Positions 8,434 to 17,116 of a stretch of DNA of 64,000 nucleotides are shown here, piece after piece. The translations under genes and the position numbers were made by a program. The notes under the pieces were generated by a model. It was not told where the DNA came from. It saw nothing but the letters and a program-made list of their open reading frames with translations, and did not search any database. Within the stretch, counting starts at the first letter, position 1. Every line of letters begins with the position of its first letter. The stretch comes from Rhizobium tropici CIAT 899 (GTDB lineage: Bacteria > Pseudomonadota > Alphaproteobacteria > Rhizobiales > Rhizobiaceae). The stretch covers positions 2,531,001 through 2,595,000 of the forward strand of contig NC_020059.1 in NCBI RefSeq assembly GCF_000330885.1, given 5' to 3'.

Positions 8434-9585
8434 ATGGCCCTGCATTTCGAACGCAGCGAATTCGATGCTCGTCTGGCACGCCTGCTGGCGAGAATGCAGG
8501 AAGAAAAGCTCGATGCCATGCTGCTCTTCGCACAGGAGAGCATGTATTGGCTCACCGGCTACGATACGTTCGGCTTTTGCTTTTTCCAGACACTGGTCGT
8601 CAAGGCGGATGGATCTCTGACGCTGATGACGCGCTCGGCCGATCTGCGCCAGGCGCAGCTGACTTCGGTCATCACCGACATCCGCATCTGGGTCGATCGC
8701 GTCAACGCCGATCCGACACTCGATCTCAAGGAACTATTGTCGGATCTCGATCTTCTCGGTGCCCGTATCGGCATCGAATATGACACCCATGGCATGACCG
8801 GACGCATCGCCCGGCTCCTCGACCAGCAATTGGCGAGCTTCGGCCAGATCGTCGACGCCTCCTATCTCGTCAGCCGACTGCGGCTGACGAAGAGCCCGGC
8901 GGAAATCGCCCATGTCGAACGCGCCGCAGCATTGGCCGACGACGCCTTGGACGCTGCCCTGTCTCTGGTTAAGGCCGGCGCGGATGAGTCAGATATTCTC
9001 GAAGCCATGCAGGGAGCCGTCTTTGCCGGTGGCGGCGATTATCCCGCCAACGCATTCATCATCGGCTCTGGCGCGGAGGCCCTGCTCTGCCGTTATAAGT
9101 CCGGCCGTCGCAAGCTCGATGCGGACGACCAGCTGACGCTCGAGTGGGCCGGCGTCGATGCCCATTATCACGCAGCCATGATGCGCACCGTCGTCATCGG
9201 CACTCCCAGCCATCGCCATCGCGAGCTTTACAGCGCCTGCCTTGAAACCCTGCAGGCGATCGAGACAATCCTGATGCCCGGGCACACCTTTGGCGACATC
9301 TTCGATATGCACGCGAAAATCATGGATGAGCGCGGCCTTGCCCGCCACCGCCTGAACGCCTGTGGCTACTCTCTCGGCGCCCGTTTCTCGCCTTCTTGGA
9401 TGGAGCACGAGATGTTCCACATGGGCAATCCGCTTGAGATCCAGGAGAACATGTCGCTCTTCGTGCATATGATCATCATGGATTCCGACAGCGGCACCGC
9501 CATGACCCTCGGTCAGACCTATCTGACGACCTCGCAGGCCCCAAAAGCCCTTTCCCGCCACCCTCTCGAATTTCTTAACCGTTAG
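8434..9585 (+). CDS. M24-fold (Xaa-Pro peptidase / creatinase-like) protein
   Basis: A 383-aa protein with an N-terminal creatinase domain (about 10-145) and a C-terminal pita-bread M24 domain (about 155-375). The usual five metal ligands of aminopeptidase P are not present. The first Asp is replaced by Glu237 in TLEWAGV, the second position falls in HAAMMRT, the glycine-histidine segment reads NACGYSLGARF, and the two late Glu positions fall in MSLFVHMIIMD and SGTAMTLG. It is therefore better seen as a creatinase-like hydrolase or a non-enzymatic relative than a metallopeptidase. It starts one base after the pgeF stop and is coupled to it. Confidence 0.82.
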   Translation: MALHFERSEFDARLARLLARMQEEKLDAMLLFAQESMYWLTGYDTFGFCFFQTLVVKADGSLTLMTRSADLRQAQLTSVITDIRIWVDRVNADPTLDLKELLSDLDLLGARIGIEYDTHGMTGRIARLLDQQLASFGQIVDASYLVSRLRLTKSPAEIAHVERAAALADDALDAALSLVKAGADESDILEAMQGAVFAGGGDYPANAFIIGSGAEALLCRYKSGRRKLDADDQLTLEWAGVDAHYHAAMMRTVVIGTPSHRHRELYSACLETLQAIETILMPGHTFGDIFDMHAKIMDERGLARHRLNACGYSLGARFSPSWMEHEMFHMGNPLEIQENMSLFVHMIIMDSDSGTAMTLGQTYLTTSQAPKALSRHPLEFLNR

Positions 9586-9640
9586 GGGCGTAAGATAGCG
9601 ATCCTGGACGGTCAGACCGTCGGGAGAAAGGATCGCGTCA

Positions 9641-10519
9641 ATGGGAGTGGTCAGGATAACGTTGACTGTCGCCGGCTTTTGCCTGGCGCTCTCCGCCTGC
9701 AACACCACGGACGCCCTGACGCCGCCCGAAGCCATCGGTGATGTCGGCTCCAGCCCGGTCACCCAACGGGATGTCGAGCGCATGGCTTCGACGCCTGAGC
9801 GCCGCCAAACCTATCAAAGCGCGCAGGAGAGCTACGGCTATCAGCAGCAGACCTCGCAGCAGGCCTATCAGCCGCAAAGCTCCGGCGGAAGCGGCACGCT
9901 CGACGACCAGGCCTCGGCGCTGAGATCGAACGGCACCAATCCCTATGCGTCTCGCCCGCTCGACGGTTCCCGCACCGCCTCCATCGCTCCATCTAACAAT
10001 CAGTTTTCGGAAGCCGACGAGCAGCGCGAGGCCGACCGGCGCCTGTCGGACGATCCACAACCGCAGCAACAGCAACAGACTGCCGACGCCCCGCAGCCAG
10101 ATCAACAGCAGCCGGATCAACAGGCGTCTCTGCCGCCCACAGCCGCAGCCGGCGGCAACAGCGTACGCTTTCTTCCGATCATCGGCGCTCCCGTGGATGC
10201 CGTTACGCCGCTGTCGCGCCAGCTTGGTGCCGACGCCCGCTCGCTCGGCCTGACGATCAAGAACTCAAGCGATTCCAGTGCCGCCTATATCCTCAAGGGC
10301 TATCTTTCCGCCTTTGAAGATGGCCCGCAGATTTCCGTGACCTACGTCTGGGATGTATTGGACAGCAATGGCAACCGCGTCCATCGCATCCAGGGCTCGG
10401 AAAGCGCGCCTCTGAAGCGTGGCGATCCTTGGTCGGCCGTTCCTCCAACGGTTATGCAGAAAATTGCCACCAAAACCATGTCGGATTTCAATTCCTGGCG
10501 CGAATCCAACGGTGGATAG
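9641..10519 (+). CDS. Gln-rich lipoprotein, conserved hypothetical
   Basis: A 292-aa predicted lipoprotein. The N-terminus has a hydrophobic signal and the lipobox LSAC at residues 17-20, so the mature protein would be lipidated through Cys20. Residues 55-170 are of low complexity, rich in Gln, Ser and Pro (runs such as QPQQQQQ), and look disordered. The C-terminal 120 residues form a more normal domain with alternating hydrophobics (SAAYILKGYLSAF, ISVTYVWDVLD). The function is unknown. It is probably a rhizobial outer-membrane or periplasmic protein. Confidence 0.8.
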   Translation: MGVVRITLTVAGFCLALSACNTTDALTPPEAIGDVGSSPVTQRDVERMASTPERRQTYQSAQESYGYQQQTSQQAYQPQSSGGSGTLDDQASALRSNGTNPYASRPLDGSRTASIAPSNNQFSEADEQREADRRLSDDPQPQQQQQTADAPQPDQQQPDQQASLPPTAAAGGNSVRFLPIIGAPVDAVTPLSRQLGADARSLGLTIKNSSDSSAAYILKGYLSAFEDGPQISVTYVWDVLDSNGNRVHRIQGSESAPLKRGDPWSAVPPTVMQKIATKTMSDFNSWRESNGG

Positions 10520-10623
10520 CTAAAAGCTTTTCAGAAATATGAAGCTAACGTGCCTCTCCCTCTTGCATTCGAGAGCAAGGCGGTTAAAAGCGCGGCTATC
10601 AGGTTGGTAACAGGCGGGCCACA

Positions 10624-11556
10624 ATGAAGGTTTTCGCAGGCAATTCGAACCGGCATCTTGCCGAAGCGATCTGCAATTATCTCAACGTTCCCTTGGGAAG
10701 AGCTAGCGTCCGCCGGTTCGCCGACCAGGAGATTTTCGTAGAGATCCAGGAAAACGTACGCGGCGAGGATGTGTTCCTCGTGCAGCCGACGTCGTTTCCG
10801 ACCAACGATCACCTTATGGAACTGCTGATCATGATCGATGCTATGCGTCGCTCGTCGGCACGGCGCATAACGGCGGTCCTCCCCTACTTCGGTTATGCCC
10901 GTCAAGATCGCCGCGCCTCGGGGCGCACGCCGATCTCGGCAAAGCTCGTCGCCAATCTGATCACCGAGGCAGGTGCGGACCGCGTTCTTACGCTCGACCT
11001 GCATGCCGGTCAGATTCAGGGCTTCTTCGATATCCCGACAGACAATCTCTACGCACTGCCGATCCTGACGCGCGATATCAAGGCGAACTACGATATCGGC
11101 AATGTCATGGTCGTCTCTCCGGACGTTGGCGGCGTCGTACGCGCCCGCGCGCTCGCCAAGCGCCTCGACTGTCTGCTGGCGATCGTGGACAAGCGCCGTG
11201 ATCGTCCCGGCGAATCCGAGGTCATGAACGTCATTGGTGACGTCTCCGGCAAGGATTGCCTCCTGATCGACGATATCGTCGATTCCGGCGGTACGCTCTG
11301 CAACGCTGCCGATGCCCTGCTCGCACGAGGCGCGGCCAGCGTCACCGCTTATATCACCCACGGCGTTCTCTCCGGTGGCGCCGTGACCCGCGTCGCAAAC
11401 TCGCAGCTGAAGGAACTCGTAATTACCGATTCCATCCAGCCGACGACCGCCGTGCTATCGGCCCCGAATATTCGCGTCATCACGACGGCTGGCCTCATTG
11501 GCGAAGCGATCAACCGCACCAGCCAGGAAGAATCGGTTTCGAGCCTCTTCGACTAG
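10624..11556 (+). CDS. prs: Ribose-phosphate pyrophosphokinase (PRPP synthetase)
   Basis: Makes 5-phosphoribosyl-1-pyrophosphate from ribose 5-phosphate and ATP for nucleotide, His, Trp and NAD synthesis. The 310-aa protein has the class I features: an N-terminal [11 protein letters not shown] segment, the ATP/flexible loop [15 protein letters not shown] near residues 92-106, [14 protein letters not shown], and the PRPP-binding signature [14 protein letters not shown] near 217-230. The product could feed the apt gene also found in this window. Its TAG stop lies inside the outer arm of an intergenic palindromic repeat. Confidence 0.97.
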   Translation: MKVFAGNSNRHLAEAICNYLNVPLGRASVRRFADQEIFVEIQENVRGEDVFLVQPTSFPTNDHLMELLIMIDAMRRSSARRITAVLPYFGYARQDRRASGRTPISAKLVANLITEAGADRVLTLDLHAGQIQGFFDIPTDNLYALPILTRDIKANYDIGNVMVVSPDVGGVVRARALAKRLDCLLAIVDKRRDRPGESEVMNVIGDVSGKDCLLIDDIVDSGGTLCNAADALLARGAASVTAYITHGVLSGGAVTRVANSQLKELVITDSIQPTTAVLSAPNIRVITTAGLIGEAINRTSQEESVSSLFD

Positions 11557-11665
11557 AGCCGGATGATTTTAGGTCGAGTCGACCTGAAATCTGAATCCGC
11601 TCTAGAATCAAAGAAGTAGAGCGTGATGTCGTCCGAAAACCGCTTACACTTTTCGGCATAACGCT
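11553..11665. repeat. RIME-like intergenic palindromic element, copy A
   Basis: A 53-base imperfect palindrome (11553-11605) has outer arms CTAGAGC and GCTCTAG around a centre TTTAGGTCGAGTCGACCT. A second segment to about 11665 follows, containing CCGAAAACCGCTT, also found in copy C. This matches the Rhizobium-specific intergenic mosaic element (RIME) style known in rhizobia. The first arm overlaps the prs stop codon. It may also act as the prs terminator. Confidence 0.75.
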
Positions 11666-11683
11666 GTAAGGCGCAGCGCCGCC

Positions 11684-12919
11684 TCAACTGGCCTTCGCAC
11701 GCAGGGGATGCGCCTGCTTCCATGCGAGCAGGCCAATGCCCAACAGCCCCGAAATGAAGACGGCCGCCCCTGATCCCATGATCGAAGGGCCGATGCCGAA
11801 CCATGCGAACAGCGTTGGCGACATCAGATAGGCCAGAAGCAGGCCGGTGAAGATCGCGCACATCAATAGGCGATAGACCTGCGCCAGACGATGCGGCTCA
11901 GCGCGCGTCTGCATCAGATGCAGCATGGCGAGGTTCTCGAACGGGCCGTTGATCGCCGCAAAGCAGGCAACGATCATCAGCCCGATCCGATCGTGCATCA
12001 GCGGCAGCAGGAAAACGCCAGATCCGAAAATGAGCTTCGATGCGATGATCCAGACCACCGGCCGGCGCGGCTTGACGCTGCCGAGAACCAGGTTGGTCGT
12101 CAGGTTGCCGACGCCGTAAGCCGTCATCATCAGGCTGTAGTCGGTCAGCGGGTTGGCACTGGTTTCGCGCAAGTGCAGGATCATGCCGAGCAGGATGCCC
12201 ATCGCCCAGGCGACGTTCCCCATCAGGTTGGTGAAGAGGCCATAGAGAATTGCCGCATGGCCGCGCGCCGCGCGCCACCCGCCAAGAACGCCGTCCACAA
12301 CAGCCGCCATCCCAGAGAAATCCCGACGCCGCGACGCCGTCGGGAGTTTCGCCACCGCCAGCCACACGGCAAGCGCCGACAATATGAAAGTAGCAGCCGT
12401 GACCGTGAAGAACTGAGATTTCGGCAGAAACCCGTTCACGAGCGCGATCAGGCTCGGGCCGAGGATGCGCGCCATGCGACGGGTTGCATCGAACAAGCCG
12501 TTGGTCGCGTGCCGGACTTCGGCATCGACCGCAATCGTCGGCAGGGTCGCCTGCAGCGAAGGGTCGAACGTCGACGTCAGCAATGCAATGCTTCCGGCAA
12601 GCACGACCAGCAGCGGCAGGCTCATCAGATGCAGCATTCCTGCCAGTGATAATGTCAGCAACAGAGCTGCGCGCATCAAATCGGCCGTGATCATCGTCGT
12701 GCTATGCCGCCAGCGATCCGTGACGATACCGCCGAACAGGCTGCCGAATAGCAGCGCACCGGACTGCAATGCGGAAACATATCCCGCATTGCTGCCGATA
12801 AAATCAGCCGCAATCCAGACGACGGCGACCATGTAAAATTCGGAGCCTGTAGCAGCCAGCACCTGGCCGGCCCATAGGAGAGAGATCGAGCGCTGACTCA
12901 GCGGCTTCAGGACAAACAT
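11684..12919 (-). CDS. MFS transporter
   Basis: A 411-aa inner-membrane protein with about 12 hydrophobic segments and a major facilitator motif between helices 2 and 3 (GGIVTDRWRHSTTM). The SLLWAGQVLAATGSEFYMVA start and overall pattern resemble the MFS_3/TetA-like enterobactin or macrolide exporter group, so an efflux role is likely; the substrate is unknown. It is the last gene of a minus-strand stretch after two exported proteins and is 25 bases from the preceding gene. Confidence 0.88.
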   Translation of the reverse strand: MFVLKPLSQRSISLLWAGQVLAATGSEFYMVAVVWIAADFIGSNAGYVSALQSGALLFGSLFGGIVTDRWRHSTTMITADLMRAALLLTLSLAGMLHLMSLPLLVVLAGSIALLTSTFDPSLQATLPTIAVDAEVRHATNGLFDATRRMARILGPSLIALVNGFLPKSQFFTVTAATFILSALAVWLAVAKLPTASRRRDFSGMAAVVDGVLGGWRAARGHAAILYGLFTNLMGNVAWAMGILLGMILHLRETSANPLTDYSLMMTAYGVGNLTTNLVLGSVKPRRPVVWIIASKLIFGSGVFLLPLMHDRIGLMIVACFAAINGPFENLAMLHLMQTRAEPHRLAQVYRLLMCAIFTGLLLAYLMSPTLFAWFGIGPSIMGSGAAVFISGLLGIGLLAWKQAHPLRAKAS

Positions 12920-12944
12920 GATCGCATTCTGATTTCAAATTGGC

Positions 12945-14405
12945 TTACTTCAGGACCTGACCGTTGACCGACACGTGACCATCGTCTGAAAGATCGATAT
13001 CCCAGCGCGAGCGCCCATCTGCATCCGTCTTGGCAAAGCCCTTGGCCATCATCAGGCCGAAGGAGAGCTGAGACAGATCCTCCTTGGTCTTTGCTGCCTC
13101 CTGAATGGCGGCGATCGTCTTGTCGAGATCGCGAGCAAGAACCGTCATCTTCATGGCGACGCGGTCCTTCTCGTTCAGCCAGCCGCGCAGGCTGCCGGAT
13201 GCCTCGACATCATAGAGACCCGATACGGCGCTGATCTTCGGGAAGTTGACGGTCATCGTCCCGTCCGGGAACATGGCCTTCTGCAGCTTCTCGTCCATGG
13301 CTGTGTCGCTGTCAGGATTCTTCAAATCGGCCTGCTGAAAAACATCCACCAGAGCTGAGAAATTCAGGTTCGGCACTTGCACCTGGATATCGGCCGTATC
13401 GGGGATGAAGGCGACATAGTCTTCGGGGATCAGGCCCGTTTCCAGTGCAAGCTTCTCGGCATTCAGCCCGAAGTCCGCATTCATGGCATTGGCTGGCCCG
13501 GCTACCTTGAAGAAATAGCCCATCTTCTGCAGGCCGCCATTGCCGAATGGCGTCGTGACCGCGATATCCTTGATGGCGACGGACTCCTCGAAGGAACCGA
13601 CGATCGGCATGGCATCCATCAGCAAGGCCTTGATCGCCTTGCTGTCGGCATCCGAAAGCGTCTTCTCATCCTTGTGCTCGGAGACGAACTGCAGCAGGGA
13701 GTTCAGTGCCTTCAAGGGCAGCTTCGTCGCCCCCATGCTGAAATCGATCGCTGCGATCTTGATTTCTCCAAGCGTTGCGTCGTCAGCCGAGATCTTGTTG
13801 TAGAGCGATTGCAGGCCACCGTTCATTTTGAGATCGAGCCTGCCCGGCTCACCGCTGTCTGTCGACGACAGTGTATAGGAGATGCTGTCGGCGGTAGCGT
13901 CATTCTTCTGGACGCTCTTATCTTCGGCGGTGGTCTTCGCCGTGAAGGTAATGCCTTGCCCCTTCATATCCATCGAACGCAGATATTGGAGCGCGGGATC
14001 GAAGACGCCCTTGACGGTGGATGAGGCCAATGCATAGCGAAACTCGCTGTCGGGACCCTTGCCAGGCTCGGAACGCGCCGTCACGTCCATGGCATTGTTG
14101 CCTTCGATATTCCAAAGGCCGCTGTCCAGCGGCGTCGCCAGCATCATCAAAGGCTTTAGGCCGCTGATGCTGAAACCGCTCACATTCAGCTTGTCGAGCA
14201 GCTTCTGCAGATCATAAGTGATCTCATAGTTCGCACCGGCCGGCTTGACCGCGATCGCACCGCTCTTGGCGATATCATCGGGCAGGAAATAGGTCAGATT
14301 GCCGTAAAGGTCCTTGGCACCTTGCTCGCTGACATCAGCCGCCTGCACAACGCCGGCCACGCCGACAGCGAGAACAGCCGCCGTGGCAACCGCTTTGAAA
14401 CGCAT
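12945..14405 (-). CDS. Exported protein, DUF2125-like, paralogue 1
   Basis: A 486-aa protein with a cleavable signal peptide (MRFKAVATAAVLAVGVAGVV, then QAAD). It is paralogous along its full length to the gene immediately upstream. Shared landmarks are AADVxEQGAK near the N-terminus, YEITYDL near 65, GVFDPA near 130, a LARDLDKTIAAIQEAAKT segment near 440, and a C-terminal MAKGFAKTDADGRSRWDI block followed by VNGQVLK. I believe this is the DUF2125 family common in Rhizobiales, but I cannot confirm it. It is probably periplasmic; the function is unknown. Confidence 0.8.
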   Translation of the reverse strand: MRFKAVATAAVLAVGVAGVVQAADVSEQGAKDLYGNLTYFLPDDIAKSGAIAVKPAGANYEITYDLQKLLDKLNVSGFSISGLKPLMMLATPLDSGLWNIEGNNAMDVTARSEPGKGPDSEFRYALASSTVKGVFDPALQYLRSMDMKGQGITFTAKTTAEDKSVQKNDATADSISYTLSSTDSGEPGRLDLKMNGGLQSLYNKISADDATLGEIKIAAIDFSMGATKLPLKALNSLLQFVSEHKDEKTLSDADSKAIKALLMDAMPIVGSFEESVAIKDIAVTTPFGNGGLQKMGYFFKVAGPANAMNADFGLNAEKLALETGLIPEDYVAFIPDTADIQVQVPNLNFSALVDVFQQADLKNPDSDTAMDEKLQKAMFPDGTMTVNFPKISAVSGLYDVEASGSLRGWLNEKDRVAMKMTVLARDLDKTIAAIQEAAKTKEDLSQLSFGLMMAKGFAKTDADGRSRWDIDLSDDGHVSVNGQVLK

Positions 14406-14515
14406 AACTCACCCCCAAATATGATGGAAAAGAAACGTGGAAACCTGGAAGGCTCCGACCGGCCTCTTACATGGAACTTTATCATCGCCCTGATACATGG
14501 GCTTACCCTCAAACT

Positions 14516-15958
14516 TCAAGGCTTCTTCATCACCTGTCCGTTGACCGTCACCGTCCGGTCTTCATCCATGGTGACGTCCCAGCGCAGGCGGCCATCCGGG
14601 TCGGTCTTCGCAAAACCCTTAGCGGCTATCAGGCTGAAGGAAACACTGTTCAAGCGAGGCTGGGTCTTGGCAGCCTCTTGCATGGCAGCCACCGTCTTGT
14701 CGAGGTCGCGCGCCAGGATCGTCGCCTGAAGCGAAAAGCCGGAATGCGGCTTGGTCGAGCCCTTCAGCTCACCGGAAACCTCGACGTCGTAGACGTCGGA
14801 TCTTGCACTGATCTTCGGAAATTCCAGCGTTCCGTAGCCGCTCGGGAACATCGTGCGTTTCAGAGCCTCACCGGAAACCGGCGTCTCCCGCGCGACAATT
14901 GAATCGAGGCCAGCATCGATGAGGCCGGAGAAATTGATATTGGGCACGCCGAGCTGAACATCCACCATCGCGGGCAGGAAGGGCATAAAAGCAGCCGGCA
15001 CAAGACCCGCATCGGGCGTAAACTGCTCGGCCCTAAGCTCCAGATTGACATTGGACGCCTTGGTAAGACCGTCCATCTTGAAACTGTAGTCGATACGCTT
15101 GACGCCGACCTTGCCCCTCTCCGTCGCCACCAACGCACTGTTCACAGTCACGGTCTTGCCGAGCGAACCGAAAACCGGCAGAGCCTGATGGACCAGCTGC
15201 TCGAACTTTTCGCTGCCACTTTGCGAAAGTTGCTTGGCCTTGACGTGTTGAACGAAGAAACGGATGAGCGCGCGCAGATCCTTCACCGGCAGACTGGTGG
15301 CAGTAAGGTTGGTATCGACGCTGTCGGCGCTGAAAGTGATCGGCGCCGCATCCGGCCGCAGCGTAACCTGCTCATGCAAGCGCTGCAGCGTACCTTGCAA
15401 TTGCAGATCGACCTTACCCGCTTCGCTGCTGTCGGTGACCGTGTGAGCGAATGAGGCGCTGTCGATGCTCGCATCGATCTTGCGCCCGCTTTTCTGGCCA
15501 CCGCCGGCGCTCGAAAATTTCACGCCGCTGCTCTTGATGCCCATCGACCGCATCATTTCGATGGCAGGATCGAAAACACCGTCAAAAGAGCTGGAAGCGA
15601 TGGAATAGGCAATGTCCGAGGTCGGCGAATGCAAGGCGACATCGAGACTGTTGTCGCCCGTCACATGCCACCTTCCCTGCTCGACAGGCTGTGCGAAAAG
15701 GGAGAGCGGCTTGAAACCCGTCACCGAAAACGCGCTCGAATTGATCTTGTCGAAGAATTTCGCAAGATCATAGGTGATCTCATATTGATCGCCGGCCGTC
15801 TTTACGGTCACGAAATCGCTGCGGGCAAGGTCCTGCGAAAGCGAATGCGTCAGAATATTGCGGAGTTCCTTGGCGCCTTGCTCGTTCACGTCGGCCGCGT
15901 GTGAGACACCAGCAAGACCCATGGAAAAAACCGCGGCGGCGATGACCCTGGAACGCAT
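14516..15958 (-). CDS. Exported protein, DUF2125-like, paralogue 2
   Basis: A 480-aa exported protein, tandem duplicate of the downstream 486-aa gene; both end in the same RWD...VNGQVxK block. The signal peptide is MRSRVIAAAVFSMGLAGVSH followed by AADV. The start at 15958 is supported by AAGGAGAG seven bases upstream; a longer frame to 16183 has no such site. The pair has clearly diverged, so the duplication is not recent. The 110-base gap between the genes suggests cotranscription. The role is unknown; a beta-rich periplasmic or envelope protein is likely. Confidence 0.8.
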   Translation of the reverse strand: MRSRVIAAAVFSMGLAGVSHAADVNEQGAKELRNILTHSLSQDLARSDFVTVKTAGDQYEITYDLAKFFDKINSSAFSVTGFKPLSLFAQPVEQGRWHVTGDNSLDVALHSPTSDIAYSIASSSFDGVFDPAIEMMRSMGIKSSGVKFSSAGGGQKSGRKIDASIDSASFAHTVTDSSEAGKVDLQLQGTLQRLHEQVTLRPDAAPITFSADSVDTNLTATSLPVKDLRALIRFFVQHVKAKQLSQSGSEKFEQLVHQALPVFGSLGKTVTVNSALVATERGKVGVKRIDYSFKMDGLTKASNVNLELRAEQFTPDAGLVPAAFMPFLPAMVDVQLGVPNINFSGLIDAGLDSIVARETPVSGEALKRTMFPSGYGTLEFPKISARSDVYDVEVSGELKGSTKPHSGFSLQATILARDLDKTVAAMQEAAKTQPRLNSVSFSLIAAKGFAKTDPDGRLRWDVTMDEDRTVTVNGQVMKKP

Positions 15959-16257
15959 GCCCGATCTCTCCTTTTGATCCGGAACGATTGCATTCGACTG
16001 TTGATGGGGCTGAGGATATATGTCAAGCCGTTGATAGAGGCCTCGTCGCAGGCTTGTCGTCGGCAGTTGCAATGTCATCACAAGCCCCCGATTTCGGGGG
16101 TGCTTGCACCTTTGGCCGCTTTGTATTATACGCCACGCGTCCGCGTAGACACCCTTGGAGGCAACGCGGATGAGGCAGGGCATGCCCTCCTCCAGTTCAA
16201 TCGATGCGGCGTAGGCCGACCGACTGAACTCTCCAAATAACCTCGAAAGGAATAGCT
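15959..16257. other. Divergent intergenic region with rplY leader
   Basis: About 300 bases between the divergent exported-protein gene and rplY. It contains a GC-rich hairpin (CCCCCGATTTCGGGGG, 16084-16099) whose stem can be extended by flanking CAAGC/GCTTG, then a promoter candidate and an untranslated leader of about 120 bases before rplY. AAAGGAATAGCT is the rplY ribosome site. No small gene is evident. Confidence 0.45.
16104..16132 (+). promoter_or_regulatory. Candidate rplY promoter
   Basis: TTGCAC at 16104-16109 and TATACG at 16127-16132 are separated by 17 bases, a fair sigma-70 match placed about 125 bases before rplY. The -35 box sits on the descending arm of the preceding hairpin. 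Found by eye. Confidence 0.4.
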
Positions 16258-16875
16258 ATGAGCCACGAAAGCTACGAGCTCAAGGCCGAGGCGCGCGAAC
16301 GGGTTGGTAAGGGGTCCGCCCGTGAACTTCGCCGCAATGGTCTGATCCCCGCTGTCATCTATGGTGACAAGCAGGCCCCCGTTTCCATCGCCCTCAACAC
16401 CAATGAGGTGACGAAGCGCATCCACGCCGGTGGTTTCCTCACGACGATCGCCACGATCGACGTCGACGGCAAGAAGATCAAGGTTCTGCCGAAGGACTAC
16501 CAGCTCGATCCGGTCCGCGACTTCACGCTTCACGTCGATTTCCTGCGCGTTTCCGGCAACACGGCGGTTACCGTCGAAATCCCGGTTCACTTCGAAAACC
16601 ACGAGAAGTCGCCTGGCCTCAAGGCTGGCGGCGTGCTGAACATCGTTCGCCACGAAGTCGAAGTTCATTGCCCGGCCGATGCGATCCCGGAATTCTTCAC
16701 CGTTGACCTCACGGGCCTGAAGAGCGGCGACAGCATCCACATCTCCGCCATCAAGCTGCCGAAGAACGTGACCCCGGTCATCACCGACCGCGACTTCACG
16801 ATCGCAACGATCGTTGCCCCGGCTGCCGGCCTTGCTGAAGACGAAGCTGAAGGCGGCGAAGAAGCCAGCGCCTGA
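16258..16875 (+). CDS. rplY: 50S ribosomal protein L25 (Ctc form)
   Basis: A 205-aa member of the long, two-domain L25/Ctc group that binds 5S rRNA. The N-terminal L25 domain (about 1-95) begins [19 protein letters not shown], and the C-terminal TL5 beta domain runs to about 185, followed by an acidic tail rich in Glu and Ala. A good ribosome site (GAAAGGAAT) precedes the ATG. The gene ends in a strong terminator, so it is transcriptionally separate from the following GGDEF-EAL gene. Confidence 0.97.
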   Translation: MSHESYELKAEARERVGKGSARELRRNGLIPAVIYGDKQAPVSIALNTNEVTKRIHAGGFLTTIATIDVDGKKIKVLPKDYQLDPVRDFTLHVDFLRVSGNTAVTVEIPVHFENHEKSPGLKAGGVLNIVRHEVEVHCPADAIPEFFTVDLTGLKSGDSIHISAIKLPKNVTPVITDRDFTIATIVAPAAGLAEDEAEGGEEASA

Positions 16876-16903
16876 TTGGCATCTTCAAGCCCGCACATTG
16901 AGA

Positions 16904-16933
16904 CCCGCCGCCCTCTGGGACGGCGGGTTTTTT
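16904..16933 (+). terminator. Rho-independent terminator of rplY
   Basis: CCCGCCG and CGGCGGG flank a 10-base loop and are followed by a run of six T, 28 bases after the rplY stop. Confidence 0.92.
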
Positions 16934-17116
16934 ATGCCTAGAAATAAATATTAGAGAAAGTAAAAATAAGAACGACTTGGAATCTATACTATTGGCTGAT
17001 TTCCATTAACCCCACAGTTTCAGCAACATTTAACGGATTCATGAAAACCTACGCGAAAGAGTTGTAGAATGCGGCCCCAAGATCTGCAGGTCTATGGCTG
17101 GGGAGCTAACGGAATT

